NCBI GenBank assembly: GCA_964423425.1
Contig: CAYRES010000005.1
Coordinates: 135,559 to 199,558 of the forward strand
From: CAYRES01 sp964423425
GTDB lineage: Bacteria; Actinomycetota; Thermoleophilia; RBG-16-64-13
Length of the DNA: 64,000 nt
Reading direction: 5' to 3'
Shown here one piece after another: positions 53,390 through 62,910 of this stretch (within the stretch, counting starts at the first letter, position 1; each line of letters starts with the position of its first letter). Below the pieces are notes generated by a model. It made no database searches, had not been told where the DNA came from, and was given only the letters and a program-made list of their open reading frames with translations. Both the position numbers and the translations under genes were made by a program.

Positions 53390-55918
53390 ATGTCGCCGTC
53401 TGCAGCCGCCGCGCCCGGAGCCGCCGCGCCAGAAGCCTCCGCCGCGCCCGGAGCCGGTCAGGAGTCCGCGGCTGCGGGATCCGCCGGTCTGCCCTCCGCG
53501 CAGACCTGGGTCGCCGGCCTCGAAGATCTCCAACCAGCCGACAAGCCGCTCGCCGGGGGCAAGGCCGTCTCTTTGGCTGCAATGCTTCGTGAGGGTCTCC
53601 TCGTGCCTCCCGGACTGTGCGTGCTCACCACCGCCTACGACCACTTCGTCGAGACCGCAGGGCTGCGCGAGGCCATCGCTCTTGAACTGGGCCGCAAACG
53701 CTTCGAAGACATGCGTTTCGAAGAGCTGTGGGACGCCTCCTTGCGCATCCGTAACCTGTTCGCCCGCACCACCCCTGACCCTGAGCTGGGCAACGCCTTG
53801 ATGACGGCTCTCGCGGCCCGCTTCGGCTCCTCCCGCTGCGTGGTCCGCTCCTCCGCCCCGGGCGAGGATGCCGCTCAGACCTCTTTCGCCGGGCTCCACG
53901 AATCGTACGTGAACGTGTCGGGCAGCGCCGAGCTCCTCGCCGCCGTCCAGCGCGTGTGGGCCTCGCTCTGGACCGACCGAGCGCTCCTCTACCGGCAGGA
54001 GCTGGGGCTCGACGTCTTCTCCAGCACCATGGCCGTGGTGGTGCAGGAACTGGTCTCGGGGGAGGTCTCCGGCGTTGCCTTCTCGGAGAGCCCGCTCGAT
54101 CATTCCCAGGCCGTCATCGAAGCCGTGTGGGGCCTGAACGAGGGACTTGTCGACGGGCTCATCGAACCCGACCGCTTCATTCTCGACCGCCGGACGGGAG
54201 CACTCCTCGAGCACCATGCCCCGGTACGAAGCGCGCGGGTGGCGTCGGCTGGTGCCGGTACCACCGTGGTACCCCTGCCGCCGGAGCAGCGTGACTCTGC
54301 GCCACTCGACGAGGCGGGCGTCGACCTCGTCTTCAGTGCTGCCCGCAGCGCGGAAGAGCTCTTCGGCTCCCCCCAAGACATGGAGTGGACACGAACCGGT
54401 GAACCGCTGTTCGTGCTTCAATCGCGCCCGGTGTCCACCCTGAAGGGCGGCGCGGGTGCCTCTCCCTCCGCTGAGGCCGACGAGATCGCTCTGGCCCACG
54501 CTGCCGGCGAGCCCGTGAAGGACGAACGCCCCTGGTATCTCAGTCTCCACCGCAGTCTCGCCAATCTGAAGGTGCTCAGACAGCGGGTGGAAGAAGAAGC
54601 CCTTCCTGCCATGGAGCGGGAAGCAGCCGCCTTGGCGAGAATGGACCTCGAATCGCTCTCCGCTGAAGCCCTCGCAGACGAGATCGCCCGGCGCGAGGCC
54701 GTGGTCGCTCATTGGCAGAGCGTGTACTACCGCGACTTCATCCCCCTCGCCCACGGCATGCGTCTCTTCGGCGAAGCATACAACGACGCCGTCGCCCCCA
54801 AGGACCCCTTCGAGTTCATGGACCTCCTCGCCGGTACAAGGCTCATGAGCGTGGACCGAAACCGGCAGCTGGCGGAGCTGGCGGCCCGCGTCGACACGGA
54901 GGGCGCCGCCGCCATGACCTCTCTCCTCGACGACTATCTGGACCGCTACGGCTCCGGACCCGGCACTCCCGAGCCGGTTCGCGCCCGCGAGAGAGGGAAT
55001 CTGGGACGCCTCCTCCGCGAACTTCGGGAGAGTGAGACGTACCGCGACACCGAGGCGCGGAGCAACGCGGCAGCGGACCGCGAGCCGGAAGGCCCAAAGG
55101 ACGTGCGCGCAGCTGCGACCACAGGGGAGGCCGCCCCACCTCGCCGGACCTCTGCCGAGAACCGGGCCCAAGCCTACCTGGCCCGCTTCTCCGGTGCTGA
55201 GCGGACATTCCACGAGGAACTCCTTGATCTGGCCCGCGCCGCCTACCGTCTGCGGGACGACGACAACGTGTATTTCGGTCGCCTGGAGAACCACCTCGCC
55301 GCCGCCCGGGAGGTCGAGCGGCTGCGGCGCGGGCGACCATCAGGCGAGGAACCGTCGAACGACATTGGCGGCGCGGCTACCGAGCAGGCCGAGAAGGCAC
55401 AGGGTACGCAGGTCGAGACGCGGGTTGCGCCGACCGCCAAGGGGGGCGCCGGAGAAAGGGACGCCGAGGGGGGCGCCGCACCCGGGGCCCACGGCGCAGA
55501 GGCCGTCGCGCCCGAGGCCGCCCCAGAGAGTTCCACGCCCCAGGCCGCGGTGCCCCCGGCCGCGGTCGGACCCTACCTCAAGGCACGGCAGCTGGTGGGC
55601 CAACCGGCCGGACCCGGCCTCGCGGTGGGCACGGCAAGGGTCATCGCTCACGGCGACGACCTCTTTGCCTTCGAGCGAGGAGAGATACTGGTGTGCGATG
55701 CGCTCGATCCGGCTATGACCTTCGTGGCCCCGCTCGCCTCCGCCATCGTCGAGCGACGGGGGGGAATGCTCATCCACGGAGCGATCATCGCCCGGGAGTA
55801 CGGCCTGCCCTGTGTGACCGGAGTTCCCGCAGCCACCGAGGTCATTCGCACGGGAGACTTGTTGACGGTCGACGGCTACCTAGGCATCGTGGTCGTGGGG
55901 GGAGCTCCCCCGGTCTGA
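53390..55918 (+). CDS. PEP-utilising ATP-grasp phosphotransferase (PPS/Rph-like)
   Basis: An 842-residue protein with an Ala/Gly-rich N-terminal extension of about 40 residues, an N-terminal pyruvate-phosphate-dikinase ATP-grasp domain (GGKAVSLAAMLREGLLVPPG, VRSSAPGEDAAQTSFAGLH, QELVSGEVSGVAFS and EWTRTGEPLFVLQSRPV), a variable helical middle (about 380-710) with a low-complexity insert, and the C-terminal PEP-utilising mobile domain with the phospho-His in GGMLIHGAIIAREYGLPCVTG. The three-part design matches PEP synthase-like and rifampin phosphotransferase-like enzymes; the acceptor is unknown. The last 43 bases overlap the convergent channel gene. Confidence 0.85.
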   Translation: MSPSAAAAPGAAAPEASAAPGAGQESAAAGSAGLPSAQTWVAGLEDLQPADKPLAGGKAVSLAAMLREGLLVPPGLCVLTTAYDHFVETAGLREAIALELGRKRFEDMRFEELWDASLRIRNLFARTTPDPELGNALMTALAARFGSSRCVVRSSAPGEDAAQTSFAGLHESYVNVSGSAELLAAVQRVWASLWTDRALLYRQELGLDVFSSTMAVVVQELVSGEVSGVAFSESPLDHSQAVIEAVWGLNEGLVDGLIEPDRFILDRRTGALLEHHAPVRSARVASAGAGTTVVPLPPEQRDSAPLDEAGVDLVFSAARSAEELFGSPQDMEWTRTGEPLFVLQSRPVSTLKGGAGASPSAEADEIALAHAAGEPVKDERPWYLSLHRSLANLKVLRQRVEEEALPAMEREAAALARMDLESLSAEALADEIARREAVVAHWQSVYYRDFIPLAHGMRLFGEAYNDAVAPKDPFEFMDLLAGTRLMSVDRNRQLAELAARVDTEGAAAMTSLLDDYLDRYGSGPGTPEPVRARERGNLGRLLRELRESETYRDTEARSNAAADREPEGPKDVRAAATTGEAAPPRRTSAENRAQAYLARFSGAERTFHEELLDLARAAYRLRDDDNVYFGRLENHLAAAREVERLRRGRPSGEEPSNDIGGAATEQAEKAQGTQVETRVAPTAKGGAGERDAEGGAAPGAHGAEAVAPEAAPESSTPQAAVPPAAVGPYLKARQLVGQPAGPGLAVGTARVIAHGDDLFAFERGEILVCDALDPAMTFVAPLASAIVERRGGMLIHGAIIAREYGLPCVTGVPAATEVIRTGDLLTVDGYLGIVVVGGAPPV

Positions 55919-57621
55919 CGAAAGCGCTCGCTGAACAACCCCTCCGACTCGGGGCTCCCCACCAAGACCAGCGTGGCCCCAGGCTCGAGTACGGTGTCGG
56001 GCTCGACGTTGAGATCGGGCTCCTCCTCACCTTCCCGCTGCACGGCTATCAACGTGGCCCCCGTCAACGTACGCAGGCGGGAGGCGGCCAAGGTCACCCC
56101 GGCCAGCCGAGCAGGTACTGTGCGCAGGAAGATGTGGACCCCCTCCGTGAGGAAGATCGTCTTTCGACCCTCTATGACGTTACTGAGGATGCTCGCGCCC
56201 ACCGAGGCGTGTGACACCACAAAATCGGCTCCAGCGGCGTAGAGCTCCGACACGTTCTCCTCGCGATTGGCCCGGACGACGATGCGGATGTGCTGATTGA
56301 GGTGGCGGCAAGCAAGAGTGATGAACACATTGGCGCCGTCGTCGTTGGTGGTGATGATGAGCCCTCGGGCATGCTCCACGTCGGCCTCTTCCAGCAGCGC
56401 CCGCCGGCTGGCGTCGCCCTGTACCACTCTGCGCGCCCCCCGGATCTCCGGTATGTCTTCGGAGAGAACGGCGGCATTCTTGTCGACGACCACGTAGGGG
56501 ACTCCCTCCCGCTCCAGGAAGCCTGCCGCCGACCTCCCCACGGTGCCGAACCCCATGATGAGCACCAAGTCCTCACTCGAGTTCTCTCCCACGAATCGTT
56601 CCAGTAGCTCCAGTTGCTCGGCGCTCCCGGCGAGCAGCATGACCGTGCCCTCGTCTATGCGCGTGTCCGGCGTGGGCAGGGCGAACCGGCCTCTCTCCCA
56701 GATGCCGATGACCGACACCCCGGTCTTCTCCCGGATACCCGTCTCGGCCAGGGTGAGCCCGGCAAGCGGGGTGCCGTGCGCGGGTATCTCCGCAAACAGA
56801 AGGGAACCCATGGAGTCCACCACATGCGACATGGCGCCCCAGGTGGTGGACCGCACCGCCAGATACCCGCCCAGGATCTCCCGAAGCGGCACCACGTGTT
56901 CTCCGCCGGCGATCTTGAGCAGGTCGGCCCGCTCGATCTCGGTCGCCACCGCCACCACCGGCGTGTCGCACAAGGCCTTCACCGTGAGCACCAAGTTGGC
57001 GTTGTCTGTGTCCACCATGTTGGCCACCACGATACGGGCGGACTCCACCCGCACCCGCTGGAGCACCCGCGCGTCGGTGGGAATGCCGTAGACGACCTTG
57101 ATGCCCTCTTCGTCCAACCTGCGCACCTGCTCGTAGCCGGGCTCAACCAGCACGTACGGAATACCTCCGGCCTGCAGAAATTGCGCGAGCGCGTGAGTGA
57201 CGGCATCCCACCCGCACAGCACCACGTGGTCCGCAAGCTGAGCCGGTGCTTCCACCCGCGGCCTGTAGCGCAGGCTCCGCTCCACCCAGGGAGCCATGAA
57301 GAGGCTGATGGTTCCGAAGGGAAAGACGATGAGCAGGAAGAAGACGCCCGACAGCGTCACGAGGCCGGAGAAGAGCCTGCCCGCGTCGCTGGTGAAGGTG
57401 ATGTCGCCGAAACCGAGCGTGGTCATGGCGGTGATGGTCCAGTAGACGGAGGTGGCAAACGAGTACTCTTCACCCTCCAGAGTCCGCATGAGCCCGCCGA
57501 AGATCAGCGAATACACGATGATGATCACGACGAGGAATACGCAGTAGAGGCCAAGGATCAGCAGATTGCGCCTCATACCACCCCGCACCAGACGCGTGAA
57601 TGTCGACTGCCCACGTCTCAT
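55876..57621 (-). CDS. Two-TM potassium channel with two RCK (TrkA) units
   Basis: A 581-residue channel subunit. Two helices (about 18-40 and 90-115) surround the selectivity filter TTLGFGDI, and two TrkA-N/TrkA-C pairs follow (first near HVVLCGWDAVTHALAQFL, second near LVLIMGFGTVGRSAAGFLE), each a Rossmann nucleotide-binding fold. Such RCK domains bind NAD+, c-di-AMP or Ca2+ and gate the pore. ATG 57621 (AAGGAG upstream) is preferred to 57732, whose N-terminus is not channel-like. The 3' end overlaps the PEP-utilising gene. Confidence 0.9.
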   Translation of the reverse strand: MRRGQSTFTRLVRGGMRRNLLILGLYCVFLVVIIIVYSLIFGGLMRTLEGEEYSFATSVYWTITAMTTLGFGDITFTSDAGRLFSGLVTLSGVFFLLIVFPFGTISLFMAPWVERSLRYRPRVEAPAQLADHVVLCGWDAVTHALAQFLQAGGIPYVLVEPGYEQVRRLDEEGIKVVYGIPTDARVLQRVRVESARIVVANMVDTDNANLVLTVKALCDTPVVAVATEIERADLLKIAGGEHVVPLREILGGYLAVRSTTWGAMSHVVDSMGSLLFAEIPAHGTPLAGLTLAETGIREKTGVSVIGIWERGRFALPTPDTRIDEGTVMLLAGSAEQLELLERFVGENSSEDLVLIMGFGTVGRSAAGFLEREGVPYVVVDKNAAVLSEDIPEIRGARRVVQGDASRRALLEEADVEHARGLIITTNDDGANVFITLACRHLNQHIRIVVRANREENVSELYAAGADFVVSHASVGASILSNVIEGRKTIFLTEGVHIFLRTVPARLAGVTLAASRLRTLTGATLIAVQREGEEEPDLNVEPDTVLEPGATLVLVGSPESEGLFSERFRQTGGAPPTTTMPR

Positions 57622-57652
57622 CGGTCTCCTTCGTTGCCGAGCACAGGAGCTG

Positions 57653-58273
57653 CTACCGGGCCTTGGGCGCGGACCTCGAGGGGGGAAGAGGCAAGACGGG
57701 GAGCAGCAATCCCGAACGGCGCATATACTCACCGTATTCCTCGCCGAATGTTTCCAGCATCATAGCTTCTTCCCGTCGTATCCTCAGCAGAATCACAACC
57801 ACCACCCCCGCGGTCCAGGTCAGCCCTATGAACCAGTTGGCCGTCATGAGAAAGGCGGCCACATGCAGAAGGAAGAAGGCCGAGTACATGGGGTGCCTCA
57901 CGAAGCGGTACGGGCCGGTCACGATGAGTGTATGCCCGTCGGCAATCCGGAGCCTCACAGAGAAGTTGCTCCCCAGATGTTGGTGAACCCAGATAAACAG
58001 AGCCAGGGCCGCCAATGCGAGAGCCAGCCCCAGCCCGCGGAGGAGGGGACTGAACGGCAGCGCAGCCCACGCGAGCAGCTCCGGCGCGAGCAGGTAGAGG
58101 AAGAAGGTCAACACCTCATAGCAGATGAAGAGGCTCAAGAGAACCGAGTAGCGCCTGCTCTCCTCGATGACGGTCTGAAGCCCCGCCCGCCGGGCCCGGA
58201 TCTCGTAGTAGATCCTGATGGCGGAGAAGGCCAGGTAGACCGCTATCAGCCCGATCTTGAGGACCAGCTCCAC
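57653..58273 (-). CDS. Isoprenylcysteine carboxyl methyltransferase (ICMT)-like protein
   Basis: A 206-residue membrane methyltransferase-family protein of about five helices. The conserved catalytic block GPYRFVRHPMYSAFFLLHV and the end REEAMMLETFGEEYGEYMRR are visible. Bacterial members methylate lipids, quinones or unknown small molecules. The GTG at 58273 has GGAGGG upstream. It precedes the channel gene by 31 bases. Confidence 0.85.
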   Translation of the reverse strand: MELVLKIGLIAVYLAFSAIRIYYEIRARRAGLQTVIEESRRYSVLLSLFICYEVLTFFLYLLAPELLAWAALPFSPLLRGLGLALALAALALFIWVHQHLGSNFSVRLRIADGHTLIVTGPYRFVRHPMYSAFFLLHVAAFLMTANWFIGLTWTAGVVVVILLRIRREEAMMLETFGEEYGEYMRRSGLLLPVLPLPPSRSAPKAR

Positions 58274-58864
58274 GGCCTCAGCCCTCCATCACGGCAACGC
58301 TGAGGTGAGTGGCAGGCAGGGAGACGGCGCGGGGGCAGGCGGCGCGCGCGGAGGCGGCAACAGGTAGGTGGGCTTCGTGCAGGGACGTGGCGGGCCGGTG
58401 GGTCGTCGGCAGGGATGTGGCGCGCACAACCACCGCCCGCAATCCACCCACGGCCGTCAGCGCTCGGGCCCGGCATACGAGGAAGGCCGCCCCGGATGAA
58501 TCCCGATTACGCAGATTCCCCTCCATGGCCTCTCAGCATAAAGGCTCTCCGACCTTCCCTCAAGTGACACACACAACCGTCGGGAGCATGGACGCGGTCA
58601 TGCTTGTTGATGATGCTCGATACGTGGCCTGGATCAGCCGGGTGGAGGGGCCGGCCGGCCCGGGAAGACAAAGCCGATGCCCGACATGCAATCACAGCAG
58701 AAGAGGCCTAGGAGCGGGGAGAGGTACTCCTCTTCCTCTACCACCTCTACGTACAGATGAACCCGCCGAGAGAGAAGCTGTGGTTTCGCTGCTGTTTCGC
58801 CTGCAGGCAGAGAGGCAGCTCTTTGACCTCACCTTCGGTACGAGGGAGGAGGCACTGCCTGCAC
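58274..58864. other. Intergenic region between the methyltransferase and MacB-type permease genes
   Basis: About 590 bases without a convincing gene. Open frames on both strands are short or compositional, with no ribosome sites; no RNA or mobile element recognised. It contains the downstream part of the efflux operon, which ends at 58865. Confidence 0.5.
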
Positions 58865-60052
58865 TCACTCGTAGCGAAGCGCCTCTATCGGGTCTTGGCG
58901 GCTCGCCTTCCACGCCGGATACACACCGAAGAAGACCCCGATCGCAGCCGACACACCGACGGCCAATCCAACCGCCTCCGGGGTCACGACGGCAGCGTAT
59001 CCAAGCAGGGGACCTACCGCTCTCGAGAGCAGGTATCCGCATACCACCCCGAGTACCCCTCCGAAAACCGACAACACCAGGGACTCGATCAAGAACTGTC
59101 CCATGATGTCGCTGCGCCGTGCACCGATGGCCTTGCGGATACCGATGTCGCGAGTCCTCTCGGTCACCGACACCAGCATGATGTTCATGATGCCGATGCC
59201 TCCCACCAGGAGGCTGATGCCGGCGATGCTCCCGAGCAGTGCCGTCAGGGTACCGGTGACACTACTCATGGTTTCCATGAGGTCTGCCTGATTGTTGATG
59301 GTGAAGTCATCCTCGGCTCCGTCCGCGATCTTATGGCGTTGCCTGAGCAGAGTGGTCACCTGGTCCTCAACCTGGGCCATGGACTGCTCATCGGCGGCCT
59401 CGATGCCCACGCCGCTGAATCCATCGCCGCCGGTGAGCCGCTGAAGCACGGTGGTGGCCGGGAGAACCACCACGCTGTCACCGCTCGTCATGCCGCCGCT
59501 CCCCTTGCTCTCCAACACTCCGACCGTCGTGAAGGGCAGGCCATCTATCTTGATCGTCTGACCCAGGAGACTGCCCGCCATACCTAGATCGGCTGCCACT
59601 TCGCCCCCCACCACCGCCACCCGGGACCCCTTCGCGACCTCGGTGTCGGTGAGGAAGCGGCCTTCTGCGACCGTGTAGCTTCGCACGTCGACCCAGGCCG
59701 ACGTGGTACCGGTGATGCTCTGTGTTGCCTCCTGCCCCTCGAACGACACCGTTGCGCTGGTAGAGACCTCCGGGGCAACAGCTACCACATTCGGCACACC
59801 GGCCATCGCCTCCACGTCTGCCTGCGAGAGCTCCTTGGCTCCCAGCACCCGCGGGGACTGGCGCACGTACAGGAGGTTGCTACCCAGGGCGGCCACGGAA
59901 CTCTCGACCTGGGCTTGTGCTCCCTGACCCACAGAGACGAGTCCGATGACGGCGGCGATGCCTATGACCACGCCGAGCACCGTAAGCGCTGAGCGGCCTT
60001 TGTTTGCCACGAGCGCAGCAAGTGCCATGCGCAGCGATTCCAAGAGGGTCAT
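58865..60052 (-). CDS. MacB-type ABC permease
   Basis: A 395-residue four-helix permease: an N-terminal helix, a periplasmic domain of about 230 residues (LSQADVEAMAGVPNVVAVAP ...), and a C-terminal FtsX-like unit with RDIGIRKAIGARRSDIMGQF. It has the MacB/FtsX topology for drug or peptide efflux or lipoprotein/siderophore export. It overlaps the ATPase gene by four bases (ATGA). Confidence 0.92.
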   Translation of the reverse strand: MTLLESLRMALAALVANKGRSALTVLGVVIGIAAVIGLVSVGQGAQAQVESSVAALGSNLLYVRQSPRVLGAKELSQADVEAMAGVPNVVAVAPEVSTSATVSFEGQEATQSITGTTSAWVDVRSYTVAEGRFLTDTEVAKGSRVAVVGGEVAADLGMAGSLLGQTIKIDGLPFTTVGVLESKGSGGMTSGDSVVVLPATTVLQRLTGGDGFSGVGIEAADEQSMAQVEDQVTTLLRQRHKIADGAEDDFTINNQADLMETMSSVTGTLTALLGSIAGISLLVGGIGIMNIMLVSVTERTRDIGIRKAIGARRSDIMGQFLIESLVLSVFGGVLGVVCGYLLSRAVGPLLGYAAVVTPEAVGLAVGVSAAIGVFFGVYPAWKASRQDPIEALRYE

Positions 60053-60777
60053 CGTGCAACCTCCTCCCCGCGCATCGCGGGTGCGAGGGATTGATTCCCC
60101 TCTCCAGAGATACGGCCGTCACGGATGTAGACCACCCTTCCCGCCCGATCGGCGACCTCCTTCTCGTGGGTGATGAGGAGAATCGTGCGGCCTTCCTCGT
60201 GCAGACGCACCAGCAGGCTGACGATCTCCTCCCCGGAACGGGAGTCGAGGTTGCCGGTCGGTTCATCCGCCAAGAGCAGCTCGGGATCGTTGGCCAAGCT
60301 GCGGGCGACGGCCACCCGCTGCCGCTCACCGCCCGACATCATATTCGGCCTATGCTCCAGCCGGTGGCCCAACCCCACCGTCTCGAGAAGCCTGATCGCC
60401 TTTTGACGCCGCTCTTTGCCGTTCACGCGCGCATAGATCATGGGGAGCTCAACATTGTGAAGGGCCGTCAGCCGAGGAAGCAGGTTGAAGGTCTGGAACA
60501 CGAAGCCGATGGAGTGACGGCGCGTATGGGCAAGCTCGGCCTCGCTGAGCCCCGAGACATCCCGGCCGCCCAATACATACCGGCCGGAGGTGGGTCGGTC
60601 CAGGCACCCGAGGATATTCATGAGTGTGGATTTTCCAGAGCCGGAGGGTCCCATGAGTGCGAGGAACTCTCCCCTGCCGACGTGCAGATCGATTCCGTCC
60701 AAGGCCCTGACCCCGAAGTCACCCGCTCCGAAGACCCTGGTTATGCCGTTCATCTCGATGACCGACGCGCAGGTCAT
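60049..60777 (-). CDS. MacB/LolD-type ABC ATPase
   Basis: A 242-residue nucleotide-binding subunit. Walker A GPSGSGKSTLMNILGCLDRP, signature MMSGGERQRVAVARSL, Walker B LLLADEPTGNLDSRSG and switch THEKEVADRA are intact. The C-terminal tail of 20 residues is not conserved. It is coupled by four-base overlaps to the permease and to the HlyD-like gene. Confidence 0.94.
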   Translation of the reverse strand: MTCASVIEMNGITRVFGAGDFGVRALDGIDLHVGRGEFLALMGPSGSGKSTLMNILGCLDRPTSGRYVLGGRDVSGLSEAELAHTRRHSIGFVFQTFNLLPRLTALHNVELPMIYARVNGKERRQKAIRLLETVGLGHRLEHRPNMMSGGERQRVAVARSLANDPELLLADEPTGNLDSRSGEEIVSLLVRLHEEGRTILLITHEKEVADRAGRVVYIRDGRISGEGNQSLAPAMRGEEVAR

Positions 60778-62006
60778 CGGCCTCCTCCTCCAGGACCCCC
60801 CTGGCCGCCAGCAGGAAGACCCTGTGGTCTCTCGCCGCCGAATCCGCCGGCTCCAGGGATCATCGGCATGTCGGCGCCGGATCCACCCGTGGACACGGTG
60901 ACGCCGGACGCTGCCTGCACGAGTACAAGGGCGCCTTCCGATAGTCCGTCGCGGATCTCAATCAAGCTGTCGTCGGAGAGCCCAAGCTCCACGATGAGGG
61001 GGGTAGGAAGAACCTCGCCCCCGTTCTGAGAAACTTCCCCCACCAAGACCATGCCTCTCCCGTCTCGCTCCATGACCGCCGTGACAGGCAGCACCAAGAC
61101 GTTCTCCGCCTCGTGGGTGATGATGTCCGCGCTCACGCTCATGCCAGCCTTGAGTCCAGGCACGATCTCGTCAAAGGCAACGATCACGGGAAAGGTGACA
61201 ACCCCGCTGGTGGCATTGCCCGAGGAAGAGGCACCCGATGTGCCGCTTCCAGAGGAGACGAGACCCGCCGATACTCTCTTCACCGTCCCGGAGAACACCT
61301 GATCGACGAGAGCGTCCACCGTCAACTCCACCTTCTGGCCCTCATACACGAGAGAGATGTCGAGTTCATTGACCTGAATGGTGGCCTCCATCGGGGCCTG
61401 TGGGGTGAGCACAAGGATGGTGTCCCCGTTCTGGACGACATCTCCCACAGCCGCCTCGACGCTCAACACAAGAGAGTCCGTGCCCACCGCACAGAAGGCG
61501 TCCGGGCCGGCCTTCGTGGTGGCCGTGCGGCCGCTGTCTTCAAGGAAGGCGTAGACGGCATCCTGGGTGCGCCAGCCGTACGTGCCGTCTTGGTCGCCCT
61601 CGTAGTACTCGAGGGCGGCGAGCGTCTTCTGCACGGCCAGCACGTCATCGCCGGAATCACTACTCGACGTCAGCGTCCTGTAGAAGACATCGATACCCGT
61701 CAACGCGTACGCACCGTTCCCGTCAACGGCGAAGAGCTCCGCACCGGGGTCGATGCCATCCCCCTCGGCGATGCCGATGGACGTCACCGTGCCCTGGGTC
61801 TGGGTGCGCACCACGATCTCTTTGGCAGCCGCGACCGTACCGGACCCAAAGACCGTCTGCCGGACCTTGCCGCGCTCCACCACCACTTCCGTGTATGCGG
61901 GGTCTGACTGAGCCTTGTCGCCGCCGGTTAGCAGAATCACACCACCCGCTACGGCTCCGGCCGCCACCACCGCTGCTACGATCCACCACCACGTACGTCT
62001 CTTCAT
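60774..62006 (-). CDS. HlyD/MacA-type periplasmic adaptor with a peptidoglycan-binding domain
   Basis: A 410-residue membrane-fusion protein: signal anchor RRTWWWIVAAVVAAGAVAGG, a biotinyl-lipoyl-like half with VRTQTQGTVTSIGIAEGDGI, a peptidoglycan-binding type-1 domain (about 115-155; VLAVQKTLAALEYYEGDQDG and TYGWRTQDAVYAFLEDSG), the second lipoyl half, and beta-barrel/membrane-proximal domains. In a Gram-positive, such adaptors may connect an ABC exporter to the wall. The start ATG 62006 has GGAGG upstream; the longer frame to 62231 is rejected. The C-terminus is Gly-rich. Confidence 0.88.
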   Translation of the reverse strand: MKRRTWWWIVAAVVAAGAVAGGVILLTGGDKAQSDPAYTEVVVERGKVRQTVFGSGTVAAAKEIVVRTQTQGTVTSIGIAEGDGIDPGAELFAVDGNGAYALTGIDVFYRTLTSSSDSGDDVLAVQKTLAALEYYEGDQDGTYGWRTQDAVYAFLEDSGRTATTKAGPDAFCAVGTDSLVLSVEAAVGDVVQNGDTILVLTPQAPMEATIQVNELDISLVYEGQKVELTVDALVDQVFSGTVKRVSAGLVSSGSGTSGASSSGNATSGVVTFPVIVAFDEIVPGLKAGMSVSADIITHEAENVLVLPVTAVMERDGRGMVLVGEVSQNGGEVLPTPLIVELGLSDDSLIEIRDGLSEGALVLVQAASGVTVSTGGSGADMPMIPGAGGFGGERPQGLPAGGQGGPGGGGR

Positions 62007-62358
62007 GTGTTCACCGCCTCCATGCCAACAGCCACCCATCCGCATGAACGTACCGCCCGCGTATGAAGAATGTATGAGGAACACCGCATGGAAGCGCAAG
62101 AAGGTGCCGCGCCTCAGATGCCCGAGACGGACTGTCCTCCGTTTGGGCCCTGCTGTTTGGACGTTCTCACCCGGTTCTTCCGGGATGCCCGCTTCGTGAA
62201 CCGCACCACCATGAGGGCATGGTAGCGTCAAGCCTTGGGCTCAGCCGCCCAGGTAGATCACGAGTTCGACCTTCCTCTTCTCGATCCACTTGGCCCAGAT
62301 GATCTCGTTCTTGACTTGATCGAGGGGGATCTGTCCGGCATCGGTGATCGCCGTAACC

Positions 62359-62740
62359 TCAACGCCTCCCTGAGGGCAGATGGTTGAGGCCCACCCCGTA
62401 TTTCAGACCACGGATGACGTTCTCGATCTCGCCCATGGCGGCGATGATCGGCTTCCAGCTCCAGAGTGTGGCCCTCTCGGTCTGAGATGAAGGCATGGTA
62501 GGCATAGGGGGTGAAAAGGGCGAGCTGGCTCCCGGGGCTGGGAGGCACCCGGCGGCAGATGAGGCGGAAGCTCTCCTTCCTGCCAAACGGGGTATAAGAG
62601 AGTTCAGCCACGGCCGCTCCCGGAAAGATGTAGGGGATGGCGGTCCAGGCCGCACCACCGAGCAGATCGGCGCACACCTTCTCAGCATTGGCCGGGGCTG
62701 CTGCCCATTGATCCGTCGTGGCATCGGACGTGCTGGATGA
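62359..62740 (-). pseudogene. IS1380 family transposase fragment, frameshifted
   Basis: Degenerate transposase. The sequence RRVPPSPGSQLALFTPYAY and HAFISDREGHTLELEADHRR matches the C-terminal half of actinobacterial IS1380 transposases. After HRRH the reading frame shifts by one base (GGG for GG near 62433) and continues as EIENVIRGLKYGVGLNHLPS, the conserved IS1380 ending block, stopping at 62359. The N-terminal half and the last part are missing, and no terminal inverted repeats were found. A further frame (about 62241-62375) encodes an unrelated tail, VTAITDAGQIPLDQ... ending YLGG, likely joined by recombination. Confidence 0.75.
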
Positions 62741-62910
62741 GCCATCCGCGCTGCGAGCATGATGCGCGAACAAGTGTCTCTCCTCTCCCGTCCCCACCCG
62801 CCCCATGCGTAGATGCCACGGCTGCCATTGGCGCCAAGAGCCGGCCGTCGGCAGCATGAGTTATCCTGGGCAAGCAGCCGGGACAACCAACAAAGGAGCG
62901 TGGCAGTTCA

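Noticed and set aside
62258..62857. Intact 199-residue minus-strand gene
   Set aside because: The frame joins transposase sequence to a compositional tail; the conserved ending block is in another frame, so it is a pseudogene.
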